A stretch of 64,000 nt of DNA from an uncultured Methanoregula sp. (lineage in GTDB: Archaea > Halobacteriota > Methanomicrobia > Methanomicrobiales > Methanospirillaceae): assembly GCF_963678795.1 (NCBI RefSeq), contig NZ_OY787452.1:930001-994000 (forward strand), in the 5' to 3' direction. This document shows, one piece after another, positions 1-8,579 of this stretch. The translations under genes and the position numbers were made by a program. Positions within the stretch are counted from its first letter, which is position 1; the number at the start of each line of letters is the position of its first letter. Under the pieces are notes generated by a model that was given only the letters and a program-made list of their open reading frames with translations, was not told where the DNA came from and ran no database searches.

Positions 1-410
1 GTGCCGATGACATCCCCGGGCCCGAGCCTGTCCCCGGTCTTCACCTTCGGGACAAAATCCCACTTCTTCGACCGCTCAAGTCCCGGCGCAAAGATACCGC
101 GGCCGATAAAGTCGCCGCTCTTCTCCAGAAGTACCGGCAGCGGGCGCTGCACGCCATCGTAGATTGAGGCGAGGAGACCCGGGCCAAGTTCAACAGAGAG
201 CGGGGTCTCCGTATTCTCAACGCTCTCGCCAAGCGTGAGACCGGTCGTATCCTCGTATACCTGGATGACCACTTCATCTCCCTCGAGCCGGATGATCTCG
301 CCGCGGAGTGCCTCGGCCCCGACTTTCACCACATCGTACATCTTGGACCCTTTCATGCCCTTTGCGATAATCACCGGGCCCGAGATCCGTGAAATTGTTC
401 CTGTAATCAT
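1..410 (-). CDS. atpA: A-type ATP synthase catalytic subunit A, N-terminal part (runs off left edge)
   Basis: Only the first ~136 codons are present. The ATG at 410 gives [14 protein letters not shown], the typical N-terminal beta-barrel of the archaeal/vacuolar catalytic A subunit, which binds and turns over ATP in the A1 head. The Walker A loop lies beyond the window edge, so catalytic residues cannot be inspected. The gene follows subunit F after a 4-nt gap and is co-transcribed with K-E-C-F on the minus strand. Family assignment rests on the characteristic ISGPVI...[11 protein letters not shown] opening and on operon position. Confidence 0.95.
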   Translation of the reverse strand, partial: MITGTISRISGPVIIAKGMKGSKMYDVVKVGAEALRGEIIRLEGDEVVIQVYEDTTGLTLGESVENTETPLSVELGPGLLASIYDGVQRPLPVLLEKSGDFIGRGIFAPGLERSKKWDFVPKVKTGDRLGPGDVIG

Positions 411-414
411 ACCA

Positions 415-735
415 TCACCTCTTCAGAACGATGTTGTACCCGATCGCCTTCCGGAGGAGGCGCTCAATGTAGGTCCGCCGGTCCAGTTCCTTTGATTTCG
501 ATGGGATCGGGATGATGAGCGGGCGGTGCATCTTCTCGATCCGGTCCATCAGTTTCTCGTCAAGCGAGAGCATGTACTCCTCATTCACCGCCACGATGCC
601 GATATCATCCTGGTGGAGCAGGGGAGGAATAACGACCCGTGCCTCCGCCACATCCCCTGCCTCGTAGACCTCCGCCCCGGCAAGCCGGAAGCCGGAAGCC
701 CGGTCAGGATCCGTGACGATAACGAACTTATACAT
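415..735 (-). CDS. atpF: A-type ATP synthase subunit F
   Basis: 106 aa, the normal length for the small central-stalk F subunit. The protein opens [20 protein letters not shown], and the xVxTDxDxxxGFRLAGxEV pattern is diagnostic for V/A-type subunit F. It forms part of the rotor stalk with D. Its start overlaps the end of subunit C by 8 nt (728-735), which implies translational coupling, and subunit A starts 4 nt after its stop. Nothing looks damaged. Confidence 0.94.
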   Translation of the reverse strand: MYKFVIVTDPDRASGFRLAGAEVYEAGDVAEARVVIPPLLHQDDIGIVAVNEEYMLSLDEKLMDRIEKMHRPLIIPIPSKSKELDRRTYIERLLRKAIGYNIVLKR

Positions 736-1777
736 ACACGAGCTCCTCTTTCAGGCTCTCCACGGGAAAATCCGCGGTCTTGCAGCGTGAAATTACCCGG
801 ATATTGGTGATCTCGTTGTATTTCGCCCAGAAGTATCCGATAAGCGAGGCAACACTCAGGGGATCCGAAAGGAAGGATTTGGTTCCCTGCCTGACCAGGT
901 ATCGTTCCAGTTCTTTCTCGATGACCGAGATCTTCTGGGCCCGCAGGGCGGATTCAGGTATATCCGAAAGGAAACGGTACCGGGTCTGTGCCAGTTCCGG
1001 CAGGACATCCTCGATCGTATGCAGCGTGAGCAGGTGGCCCAGCTTCTTGAGATCGAACTCCTGCCCTCCTTCGAGCAGAAATTTTGTTGCTTCTTCGGGG
1101 GTGACACGGTCACGAATCATCCGCAACACCGTCTTGATGTTCACTACATCGATCTCCAGCGAGAGGAGATTTTTGATCATCCCGTTGTTCTTCCCGGGTT
1201 TGCTGACTGCACGAAGAGCATCCTCGTAATAATACCGGTCAAGAGCACATTCGAGCATGCCAAGATCCCCGCTCCGTGCGAACTCCGGAAATGCCGTAGT
1301 GAGGGGTTTTGCCCAGGAGATACGCCATGTGGCAAGCAGATCGATCACTGCCTTTGTGTCCAGCTGGCGCACGAGCTCGGTTAAGGTCGCCTCGTCCATC
1401 TCGCCAGCAGGAACGATGCAGTCAAGGATCTCGTCGTTCGTTACATGGATGTTCTTCCCGCGGAGAATGGTCTTGATGTTCTGGATATCCCAGCGGTGGA
1501 GAAAGATACTGATATACTGTTCCGCTTCCTCTTTTTTTGCAAAATCAAGGATCTTCCGGAACGTCCGGACAAAATTGCTGCGCAGGGCATGCTCTATGCA
1601 GGGCATGCCGGAGTACCTGCCCCGCGCCTCGACAATGTCCTCGTGGTAGGGGGTCTTTTCCAGCTCGTTTACGAGAGACTCAAGGTCCGGCTGGAGGACC
1701 AGGTTGTCGAGCGAACGGTGATCAAGGAGCCGGCTCTTCATCCCCCGCATCCGGGCGTTGATATACCCCCAGTCCAT
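728..1777 (-). CDS. atpC: A-type ATP synthase subunit C
   Basis: 349 aa, all-helical, with the repeated Y-N-A-R-(I/M)-R/'YY...AL' pattern of the V-ATPase C/AC39 (subunit d) family (MDWGYINARMRGMKSRLL at the N terminus; LERYLVRQG..., LIGYFWAKYNEITNIRVI at the C terminus). In A-type enzymes it is the funnel-shaped socket joining the central stalk to the membrane c-ring. The ATG at 1777 follows an AGGAGG ribosome site embedded in the end of the E gene, and the gene overlaps F by 8 nt. Length and ends fit an intact gene. Confidence 0.94.
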   Translation of the reverse strand: MDWGYINARMRGMKSRLLDHRSLDNLVLQPDLESLVNELEKTPYHEDIVEARGRYSGMPCIEHALRSNFVRTFRKILDFAKKEEAEQYISIFLHRWDIQNIKTILRGKNIHVTNDEILDCIVPAGEMDEATLTELVRQLDTKAVIDLLATWRISWAKPLTTAFPEFARSGDLGMLECALDRYYYEDALRAVSKPGKNNGMIKNLLSLEIDVVNIKTVLRMIRDRVTPEEATKFLLEGGQEFDLKKLGHLLTLHTIEDVLPELAQTRYRFLSDIPESALRAQKISVIEKELERYLVRQGTKSFLSDPLSVASLIGYFWAKYNEITNIRVISRCKTADFPVESLKEELVYV

Positions 1778-1778
1778 C

Positions 1779-2363
1779 TCAGCCTCCTGATAGAATGGCG
1801 TAGATCTCGCGTCGCTTGAGCTCCCTGATCCGTTCGAGCCGGGACCCGACCGTGTTGGAGATCACCACAAGGCCGTCCGGAGAACTGGCCACGAGCCCGC
1901 CGGCACAGGTAATATCGGTGAGGACTTCACATCGTACTCCAAGTGTCGCCAGGGTCTTGTTGCAGATCTCAAGATCGCGTCTGTCGACATGGATCCGGAA
2001 CGGAGTGTTTTCCATGGTGCCGACCGCCTCGCGGGCGAGCCGTTCAAATACTGCCGGGTATTTGCTGTCCCCGCGGATCCCTGCAAGCTGCTTTTCTGCT
2101 TCATTGAAAGCCGCAAGAAAGACCTGCTCCCTGCTCCGGAGGGATTTCTCCTTGATCCCCCCTTTCGTGAGGTAAAGCTGCTTGTTCCGCTCGATGGCAG
2201 CAGATCGTTCCGCTTCCCGTATGGCGCGGCTCTGCAGTTCCTCAGCCTCCCTCTTTGCGTTGGTACGGATCTCTTCTGCGAGGGTTTTTCCCCGTTCCCG
2301 GAGCTCCCGTTCCCGTTCCTGTGCACTCTCATCCACGGAGTTTAAAAGATTCTCATAGGCCAT
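1779..2363 (-). CDS. atpE: A-type ATP synthase subunit E (peripheral stalk)
   Basis: 194 aa from the ATG at 2363 (MAYENLLNSVDESAQER). An upstream in-frame start at 2393 would add ten residues, but 2363 has a GGTGAT ribosome site and matches the usual E-subunit N terminus. The first ~110 residues are a long charged coiled coil rich in E/R/A, followed by a globular alpha/beta C-terminal domain, the classic peripheral-stalk E subunit that pairs with H. No H gene is found near it here. The stop lies 1 nt before the subunit C start. Confidence 0.93.
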   Translation of the reverse strand: MAYENLLNSVDESAQERERELRERGKTLAEEIRTNAKREAEELQSRAIREAERSAAIERNKQLYLTKGGIKEKSLRSREQVFLAAFNEAEKQLAGIRGDSKYPAVFERLAREAVGTMENTPFRIHVDRRDLEICNKTLATLGVRCEVLTDITCAGGLVASSPDGLVVISNTVGSRLERIRELKRREIYAILSGG

Positions 2364-2416
2364 AGTATCACCGTCCCGTAGCTCATCTCCCATGAGGCGG
2401 CACTGCTGCCTTGCAG

Positions 2417-2440
2417 CTCCCGGTGTTCCCGGTCCGGGAG
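2417..2440 (-). promoter_or_regulatory. Hairpin between atpK and atpE
   Basis: CTCCCGG (2417-2423) and CCGGGAG (2434-2440) form a perfect 7-bp inverted repeat with a 10-nt loop in the 142-nt gap between K and E. No T-run follows on the minus strand, so it does not look like a simple terminator. An mRNA-stability or processing element that lets K, needed in many copies per ring, be made in excess is a reasonable inference. Confidence 0.4.
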
Positions 2441-2505
2441 GGTAAATGTGTATTAGATCCGGGGAACGCGATGCTTTTCGCGGGCAGCCTGTCGTGCCAC
2501 CCGGT

Positions 2506-2724
2506 TCACTTCACCATCAGGATGATCATCGCAGCAACGACGAACCCGAGGATGACCAGCGTTTCCGGGATTGCTTCGAGAATAATGATCGATCCCACGG
2601 TCTCCGGTCGTTCGGCTATAGCTCCTGCGCCAGCGGCGCCGATACGTGACTGTGCCCATCCGGTGCCGATAGCACCGAAGGAAAATGCAATTGCAGCTCC
2701 AATCGGGACTTCCCATCCAACCAT
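2506..2724 (-). CDS. atpK: A-type ATP synthase proteolipid subunit K (c-ring)
   Basis: 72 aa from the ATG at 2724. A GGGAGGA ribosome site at 2731-2737 sits at the right distance for 2724 and is too close for the ATG at 2730. There are two membrane helices (residues ~6-28 and ~44-71) with a short polar loop, so this is a single-hairpin proteolipid. Helix 2 carries the ion-binding glutamate E54 in the PETLVILG motif. It rotates as the c-ring and drives the stalk. Subunits H and I, which usually precede K in methanogen operons, are absent upstream. A TATA box lies at 2763-2770. Confidence 0.94.
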   Translation of the reverse strand: MVGWEVPIGAAIAFSFGAIGTGWAQSRIGAAGAGAIAERPETVGSIIILEAIPETLVILGFVVAAMIILMVK

Positions 2725-2762
2725 ATTCATTCCTCCCAATGATACAACCTACAGAGTGCAGA

Positions 2763-2770
2763 TATATTAA
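2763..2770 (-). promoter_or_regulatory. TATA box upstream of atpK
   Basis: TTAATATA on the minus strand. Transcription would start ~25 nt downstream near 2740, giving a leader of ~15 nt that contains the GGGAGGA ribosome site. This makes atpK the likely first gene of the K-E-C-F-A transcript. Confidence 0.5.
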
Positions 2771-2915
2771 AGTATTGTAGTGGAGGGGAGTGAAAACAGT
2801 CATTTCTGCACTATTCCGGAGCCCGGCATACATACCGGGTCCTGAAATTCCGCAATAATACCCATCCGAACGGCCGGTTGCCTCAATGTGAGATGTCCAG
2901 CGGCGGCACAAATGG

Positions 2916-3260
2916 TCACGGTTTTTCCGGGTTGCGCAGGGTGCGGGAGAGGATGACATCCATCTCGTTCACGGTTGCACAGGAGAGGCAGTGGCCCGGC
3001 AGGCCGGCACCAAGGACAAGGAGGGCCCGGATGTCCTGCCGGGTGAGCGCGGAGAATGCGTACTGCTCCCATTTCTGGTGATCGAGGCTGCTCCAGAGTT
3101 CGCCAAGAATTGCCCGGAGGCACGCATAGTCCGTGCCGGAAAAAGAGTGCCAGTCGGCATCCGGGGCGTACCGTATCTTCTCTATTGCCGCTTCAACCGC
3201 CTGGTCCCGGGAGATCTGGAACCGCCGCCTCCCGAGCGTGTCATCACTGGTGTGGGGCAT
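2916..3260 (-). CDS. Small uncharacterised protein, paralogue of the divergent gene at 3430-3759
   Basis: 114 aa from the ATG at 3260 (MPHTSDDTLGRRRFQISRDQ). This start was chosen because it aligns with the N terminus of the divergent neighbour (MPDVTQAEIGRRLYHVHREK). The two share GRR, 'WxSFSxxD', 'LWSSLDHQKW/TWNTIDQKVW', 'ALTRQDIR/KITADEIRQI' and a closing G-x-PG. It is soluble, mixed alpha, with no membrane segment. No family is recognised. It has a C-terminal extension with CLSCA not present in the paralogue. Function unknown; the conserved W/D pattern suggests a small structural or binding domain. Confidence 0.7.
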   Translation of the reverse strand: MPHTSDDTLGRRRFQISRDQAVEAAIEKIRYAPDADWHSFSGTDYACLRAILGELWSSLDHQKWEQYAFSALTRQDIRALLVLGAGLPGHCLSCATVNEMDVILSRTLRNPEKP

Positions 3261-3429
3261 ACTGCAGTGTATCGGAATTATTCTGTTCCGGGTAATAGTA
3301 TTTTCCCTTCCACGCGGGCCGGGAAGAACACTATGGGATTTTCCTTCGGATTCCTGAAAGAACCGCCACAAAGTATATGGGTGCACAGCGGAATTCTCTC
3401 ATCATCCCAAGAAAAGGGGAGGAAGATAC

Positions 3430-3759
3430 ATGCCGGACGTAACTCAGGCCGAAATAGGCAGGCGGTTATACCATGTCCACCGTGAAAAGACCGTGGAAGG
3501 TTCGATGAAACTGATGCAACAGGGAATAGGTGCGGAGTGGAAGTCGTTCTCAGAGGCAGATATTGAGCTCCTGTTGCACCTGCTCCAGTGCACATGGAAT
3601 ACCATCGACCAGAAGGTCTGGGACAAGATCCCGTTTTCGAAAATAACGGCAGACGAGATCCGGCAGATCCTGTCGCATGGTGAAGGAGTTCAGCCGGGTA
3701 TAAACCCGGAACCGGCAGCGGTTGCGGAGATCAGGAAGATCCTGCTCAAAAAGGCCTGA
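3430..3759 (+). CDS. Small uncharacterised protein, paralogue of the divergent gene at 2916-3260
   Basis: 109 aa, soluble and mainly helical. The ATG at 3430 has a strong GGGAGGA ribosome site just upstream. The sequence aligns along most of its length with the divergent neighbour (W-x-SFS near residue 38, TWNTIDQKVWDKIPFSKI in the middle), so the pair arose by duplication and inversion. No catalytic motif or known family is recognised. A T-run after the stop (3794-3801) may end the transcript. Confidence 0.72.
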   Translation: MPDVTQAEIGRRLYHVHREKTVEGSMKLMQQGIGAEWKSFSEADIELLLHLLQCTWNTIDQKVWDKIPFSKITADEIRQILSHGEGVQPGINPEPAAVAEIRKILLKKA

Positions 3760-3793
3760 TCGTTCTCTTTTTGTGGCAGGGACCGCTACAACG

Positions 3794-3801
3794 TTTTTTT
3801 T
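3794..3801 (+). terminator. Oligo-T terminator candidate after the 3430 gene
   Basis: Eight consecutive T residues ~35 nt past the stop codon. Archaeal RNA polymerase terminates at such runs. No hairpin precedes it. Confidence 0.4.
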
Positions 3802-3951
3802 AAATTCTTTCCGGAATTTTTCCGGAAAAATGTGAAAATAATTTCCGGGATTTGAAAAAATACTCAAGCGATGGTTAATTATCAGATGGTAAAACTGTAA
3901 CCGGGGGAATTTTTTTTACCAGTTGCATCTTCTCAAACAATACTTCGCTTA

Positions 3952-4320
3952 TCACCGTACCGCCATTTCGATAGCAACCCGGAGCTGGCTGTCATTGAAC
4001 GGCTTTAAAAGAAAACCATCCGGGACGGTCTTTCTTGCCTTCTCAATGGTCAGTTTGTCATCATGTCCGCTAACGTAAATAAACGGGATATTGGTCTTTG
4101 AATTGAGAAAATCTCCCACGAGAATTCCTTCATAATTCTCGTGTAATTCGATGTCAAGAAGGACGAGGTCCGGATTTTTTTTCTGGATCCCTGTTATTGC
4201 GTCCCGCGCGTTGTCTGCATGCCCGCACACATGGTATCCAAGTTTTTCCAGTAATATTTTTTCCAGCTCGGATAGTATCGTATCATCCTCCACACAAAAT
4301 ATCCTGAAATTAGATGTCAT
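3952..4320 (-). CDS. Stand-alone response regulator (receiver domain only)
   Basis: 122 aa from the ATG at 4320 (MTSNFRIFCVEDD); in-frame codons further upstream add no receiver-like sequence. A single REC domain fills the protein: acidic pocket E11/D12/D13, phosphoacceptor D56 in LVLLDIELHE, S84 at the switch position and K106 in LLKPF. There is no output domain, so it likely passes phosphate or binds a partner in a two-component relay, as is common in methanogens. No histidine kinase is adjacent; the nearest in the window is at 17333. A TTCCA-TG-TGGAA inverted repeat lies just upstream (4331-4342). Confidence 0.9.
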   Translation of the reverse strand: MTSNFRIFCVEDDTILSELEKILLEKLGYHVCGHADNARDAITGIQKKNPDLVLLDIELHENYEGILVGDFLNSKTNIPFIYVSGHDDKLTIEKARKTVPDGFLLKPFNDSQLRVAIEMAVR

Positions 4321-4640
4321 GATCGAATATGTTCCATGTGGAATGGATACCTCATATAATAAAAATATTATTAAATGAGTGGAACACCTCAACAAAAATC
4401 AGACTTGAGAATTATTCGGCAGGGTACACGCCCGGCTCCGGTTCTTTTCCAGATCCCGCAACCAAGTGATATTCAGGGACCGACATTGAATTGAAACAGG
4501 ATTCTGATCTCATATCCGTACCCGGAAAATTCCCAAAAGAAGCACCGCCATCCCTGAAAATCTGTCGGACGTGCCCCTGCTACCTTTTTCCGGCTTCAGC
4601 CCCCGGATTACAATCCTGAAAAAGAGAAGACAAAAAAGGA
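4321..4640. other. Intergenic region, no gene seen
   Basis: About 320 nt between the response regulator start and the PEGA protein end. It contains the TTCCA-TG-TGGAA repeat at 4331-4342 and an AT-rich stretch (4357-4376) that can serve as the regulator promoter. Otherwise nothing is recognised. Confidence 0.5.
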
Positions 4641-5747
4641 TTATGCTTTCTTTCTTGCAAGGAAGAGTACACCGCAGATTCCCAGTGCCAGCACGACAGG
4701 GATCCAGCCTGTTGCGGATTTTGTCGGCTTGGGGGCCGGGGTGGTCGGGTTCGCCGGTGAACCAGAAGAGAGCGTGCCCGATACATCAACGGTGCTGCCA
4801 CCGACAACATTCACGGGTTTTGCGAAATCCTGGTACCCATTCACGCGCAGCGTCACCGTGTGGCTCCCCTCAGGAATATTCGTGAGAGTCAGCGGGGAGA
4901 TGCCCTTGTAGGCATTATCGAGGTAGATGTTCGCACCTGATGGGGAGGAGGAGACAAGGATCTGGCCGGTGGTATCGCGAACCGTGCCCTGCACAACCGG
5001 GACCAGTGTGGCGTGTATGTCATTGATGATGCCGGCGGTCACCGGGGCGGACTGGACATAAGGCTGGTAATCCTGCATCACGATACGCAGGTTATAGGTA
5101 CCCGGGGCAAGTTCGGTGATGTACATCACTCCGCTTGCAGGAGTGTTGCCCTTGTAGTTACCATTCAGGAAAATCGCCGCTCCCCCGGGGGTCGAATCGA
5201 TCTGGAGGGAGCCGGTCGCGGGCTGCTGGGGGTACGCGCTCAGAACTGCGTTGTAATAATACGTCTGGCCGGAGGAGATGGGAATGCTATCCGTAACATC
5301 ATAATACCCGGCTTTCCGGACAACCAGCTTGTGGTTCCCGACCCAGAGGTTCCCGATGACCATCGGGGCATTCCCGTAATACGTGCCGTCGAAATAGACG
5401 TCAGCACTGTTCGGCTCCGACGTGATGTCCAGGAAACCGACCGTGGGACCAAGCCGGATCAGGTTTGCATTCACAACCTGCGTCCCATCCTCAACATAAT
5501 CTGTTTCCGAAAAGGACTGGTACCCGTCCATGTAAACCACAACCGTGTGCCAGCCATTGCCGATATTGTCGAATGTTGCCGGGGTTGTCTGCCACCACCA
5601 GCCATCAAGGCAGGCATTGGCACCCGTCGGGGTTGAATAGACCTGCATACCTGCAGGAGATGCAGCTGCCGGTGTGAGCAGTGCAAGACCTGCCAGGAGC
5701 AATCCTGCCAGTACAAGCAGGGAGGTTTTCTGTAAGGTATGAACCAT
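4641..5747 (-). CDS. Secreted, membrane-anchored protein with four PEGA repeats
   Basis: 368 aa. Residues 1-30 are a signal peptide (KTSLLVLAGLLLAGLALL...AAASP). Four PEGA-type beta-sandwich repeats follow at roughly 34-95, 104-170, 182-250 and 260-325, each with the 'S-x-P-x-GA-x-(I/V)-(Y/F)-(L/D)-D/G...G-x-(S/T)-P' signature. A Pro/Thr linker and a C-terminal membrane helix ending in RKKA give a sortase-independent anchor with the bulk outside. PEGA proteins are frequent cell-surface proteins of Methanomicrobiales; ligand and role are unknown. It is transcribed alone. Confidence 0.88.
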   Translation of the reverse strand: MVHTLQKTSLLVLAGLLLAGLALLTPAAASPAGMQVYSTPTGANACLDGWWWQTTPATFDNIGNGWHTVVVYMDGYQSFSETDYVEDGTQVVNANLIRLGPTVGFLDITSEPNSADVYFDGTYYGNAPMVIGNLWVGNHKLVVRKAGYYDVTDSIPISSGQTYYYNAVLSAYPQQPATGSLQIDSTPGGAAIFLNGNYKGNTPASGVMYITELAPGTYNLRIVMQDYQPYVQSAPVTAGIINDIHATLVPVVQGTVRDTTGQILVSSSPSGANIYLDNAYKGISPLTLTNIPEGSHTVTLRVNGYQDFAKPVNVVGGSTVDVSGTLSSGSPANPTTPAPKPTKSATGWIPVVLALGICGVLFLARKKA

Positions 5748-5885
5748 AGAATTGCATGGAGGGGGAACGATATAATAACATTTCGAGATAGTCTCTGGAG
5801 AGAGACCACGAAAGAAATGTGTATTTCACGTCAGTCGGATCTTTAAAAGGTCAGGATAATCTGAAGGCAACCGCGGTTCCTTCCT

Positions 5886-7340
5886 CTATGCTTCCGGAGA
5901 ATGTCCTTCCGGGTCTTCCCGTTCGTGGGAGAAGTATGCCGTAACAAGGACAATGAACGCAACGGCAAACCCGAAAATGAATGCCGTATGGAGCCCGGCA
6001 TCCCGCTGGGCTGCGGTCATGCCGGCACTCCCGGAAGTTATGCCGGCAGCGAACACAAAGAGCATGGAGAAGACCGCCACGCCTATCGAGGACCCGGTGT
6101 TCCTCACCGTCATCGCAAGGCTGGATATGACCCCCTCCTCCCCCGGCGGTGCATGACTCATGAGAAGCCGGAAGTTCGGCGCGACAAAGAGGCCGATGGA
6201 ACACCCGAACAGGAGGAGGTTGAGGATCAGGAGGGGGAAGGGCGTTGCTGTACTGAGGGTAGTGAAGAGGAGCATGGCACCGATAAAACAGAATCCTGAA
6301 GCTATGCAGAGGATCCGTGAACCGATCCGGTCAGATACCCTGCCGGCAACAGAGGAGGTTACTATCAGGGCAAGCGCAGGGACCAGCATGAAGAGCCCGG
6401 CTATGTCCGTTGTAAGTCCCCGTCCCTGCTCCAGGTAGAACGGCAGCAGGAAACTGCTCCCGAGATACAGGGTAAAGACACAGAGAAGCCCGGCATTGCC
6501 CAGCGTGTAATCGCGGTTCTTAAAAAGCGAGAGGCGTATAAGCGGGTCCGGCACATGCGACTCGCGGTACAGGAACGCAGAGGTCCCGACAATGAAAAGG
6601 ATCGCTGTCGTGAGAATGACCGGGGAGCCGTACCCAAATGTCCTTCCCATGGATATCGTGAAGATAAAGGAGGCCAGTGCGAGGAACAAAAGGCCGGCCC
6701 CGGCGAGATCGAATGCCGACCGGGACGATGTCACCGGATGGTCTTCCGGCATGACCATCCGGCCGAGAAGGATCGCCAAAATACCGACCGGGATATTCAC
6801 GAGGAAGATCCAGTGCCAGCTCAGGTACTCGGTCAGGTATCCACCCATAACCGGCCCGACTGCGATGCCGATCGCCGCGAACGTCGAGAGCATGCCAAGC
6901 GCCCACCCCCGGCGGTCCCTGGGGAGGTACAGGGCGATCATGGCCCCGCCGATCGCCTGGAGCATCGCTGCCCCGAGTCCCTGGAGGATCCGGCACCCGA
7001 TGAGAACCTCGATCGAGGGGGAGAATGCGCACAGGAAAGAGGCCACGGTGAAAATAGCAAATCCCGAGAGGTAGACATTCCGGTACCCGTGGAGATCGGC
7101 AAAACGCCCAAAGGCGATGAGTGCCGCTGCAAGGGTAAGCAGGTAGGCAACCGGGATCCAGGAAACAAGGGTGACACTGGTATGGTAATAGTCCGCGATC
7201 GTCGGGAGGGAGATATTGACAATCGTGGAATCCAGCGTTCCCATGAACGAGGCAATGGAGATGAGTATGACAAAAAGGCGCTGATGCGATGGCGATTCAA
7301 GAAGAGCTGCAGCACCGGGCATGGTATTCCCGCATCGCAT
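5886..7340 (-). CDS. MFS drug-efflux transporter, DHA2 (14-helix) family
   Basis: 484 aa with about 14 membrane helices. It carries 'DSTIVNISLPTIADYY' in TM1, 'GRFADLHGYRNVYLSG' (motif A) after TM2, 'GCRILQGLGAAMLQ' (motif B, R) and 'GPVMGGYLTEYLSWHWIFLVNIPVG' (motif C, antiporter signature). These are hallmarks of proton-driven multidrug exporters of the QacA/EmrB type. Start at 7340, with an alternative ATG at 7322. It lies 67 nt downstream of the AcnX gene on the same strand, so read-through is possible, but no functional link to isoprenoid synthesis is evident. Substrate cannot be predicted. Confidence 0.9.
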   Translation of the reverse strand: MRCGNTMPGAAALLESPSHQRLFVILISIASFMGTLDSTIVNISLPTIADYYHTSVTLVSWIPVAYLLTLAAALIAFGRFADLHGYRNVYLSGFAIFTVASFLCAFSPSIEVLIGCRILQGLGAAMLQAIGGAMIALYLPRDRRGWALGMLSTFAAIGIAVGPVMGGYLTEYLSWHWIFLVNIPVGILAILLGRMVMPEDHPVTSSRSAFDLAGAGLLFLALASFIFTISMGRTFGYGSPVILTTAILFIVGTSAFLYRESHVPDPLIRLSLFKNRDYTLGNAGLLCVFTLYLGSSFLLPFYLEQGRGLTTDIAGLFMLVPALALIVTSSVAGRVSDRIGSRILCIASGFCFIGAMLLFTTLSTATPFPLLILNLLLFGCSIGLFVAPNFRLLMSHAPPGEEGVISSLAMTVRNTGSSIGVAVFSMLFVFAAGITSGSAGMTAAQRDAGLHTAFIFGFAVAFIVLVTAYFSHEREDPEGHSPEA

Positions 7341-7407
7341 CTTATCTTCGCCGGGTCATGAACGTTCCGAAACGAGAACGGCCACGAGAGGTTTTCCCGG
7401 TCTGCCG

Positions 7408-8574
7408 TTATTCCGTTGCCTCGGTAACACAGTCTTCGATCGTCCCGATCCGGGCAACCGCGGCGCACATATCCGGTACGTAAGCGAGAGCTTTCCCGCT
7501 GTTCACCATGATCGCGGAGTACTGCTCCATCACGGGCGAGACCACCATGCAGGTATCGGCAAAGACCCGGGCCCCGCTCTTCTCGATCGCATCTGCCGTG
7601 CGCTGGTTCCTGTCGATCACTCCCTGCGCAGCAAAGACGTAGAAGGGCTTCATCACGAGTTTTCCCTTCAGGAGGCGGGCGATCTCCTCGAGTTCCCCGG
7701 GGGAGCAGTGCGGACACCCCACCGCGACAGCATCGACCGGCATGTGCCGGAACAGCGCTTCGATCTCAGCTGATTCCACGGTGATGATTTCAAGGCCGGA
7801 GAGGTCGAACGGGACCTTCACGGCCTCGGGCGTGATGCCCTCAACATGATAAAGCGCCACGGCACCGGTTGCCGCCATTGCTGCCCCGAGTCCCTTGAGC
7901 CGGTCACGGTCAGCGGATTCAAGCCCGGTGAAGAACGGGATGCGGTTTCCCACCAGTTTACCGGTATGATACCCGAGCGCACCATAGTGGGCGATGCTCC
8001 AGTTGCGGGTGTCGGCCTGCACGCGGACGATCACCTGGGGCCGGCGGTTCTCTTCAAGATGGAACCCGTAACAGGGCGTCTTTCCGATAATCGCTGCGGC
8101 AAGGGCACCCGGCCCGCCTTCGCGGTTTGTCCGGGCACCAATCACCGAGTTCGCATAGCTGACCGCAGAAGACTCCGACCATGCGAGATGGTCCCCGTAC
8201 GATGTCTCGCGCAGGTAATACGGTGTGCAGGTGCATTCGAGGCCGATACCCAGCCGCTCGTAGGCAGCAACCACGGCCTGTTGTTTTACGGCAAAATCCT
8301 CGCTGACACCCATCTCCTGCCACCGCTCCCGGGGCATGCCGATAGGGTTCAGCACCGCCGGCACAACGGCTTTTGCATCGAGCGTGGAGAGCCATGCAAG
8401 CCCGTATTCACCGATCGTCTTGTACGAAGCGCCGCTCACCTGGGCACTCCGGATCGGGACGAGTTTTTCAGCCCCGAACACCTTGCCGAGCGCAACCAGG
8501 AGTTCAAGCATCTTCTGCCGGGTTTCACCCCCTTCTCCGGCAAGGATTTTTTCATCCTGTGGATCGAGATACAT
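7408..8574 (-). CDS. AcnX-type aconitase: phosphomevalonate dehydratase large subunit
   Basis: 388 aa, DUF521/aconitase X catalytic domain (MYLDPQDEKILAGEGGETRQKMLELLV opening is typical). Cysteines for the iron-sulfur cluster are visible in LECTCTPYYL, VGCPHCSPGEL and FADTCMVVSP. In archaea this protein with a small swivelling subunit dehydrates mevalonate 5-phosphate to trans-anhydromevalonate 5-phosphate, a step of the archaeal mevalonate pathway (established for Aeropyrum pernix). The gene lies 5 nt after the UbiD-type decarboxylase that catalyses the next step, which supports this role strongly. The small subunit (DUF126) is not encoded next to it or elsewhere in the window. Confidence 0.9.
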   Translation of the reverse strand: MYLDPQDEKILAGEGGETRQKMLELLVALGKVFGAEKLVPIRSAQVSGASYKTIGEYGLAWLSTLDAKAVVPAVLNPIGMPRERWQEMGVSEDFAVKQQAVVAAYERLGIGLECTCTPYYLRETSYGDHLAWSESSAVSYANSVIGARTNREGGPGALAAAIIGKTPCYGFHLEENRRPQVIVRVQADTRNWSIAHYGALGYHTGKLVGNRIPFFTGLESADRDRLKGLGAAMAATGAVALYHVEGITPEAVKVPFDLSGLEIITVESAEIEALFRHMPVDAVAVGCPHCSPGELEEIARLLKGKLVMKPFYVFAAQGVIDRNQRTADAIEKSGARVFADTCMVVSPVMEQYSAIMVNSGKALAYVPDMCAAVARIGTIEDCVTEATE

Positions 8575-8579
8575 CGTTC

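Noticed and set aside
6555..7361. 268-codon open frame on the plus strand
   Set aside because: Antisense to the MFS transporter, charged low-complexity product, no homology pattern.
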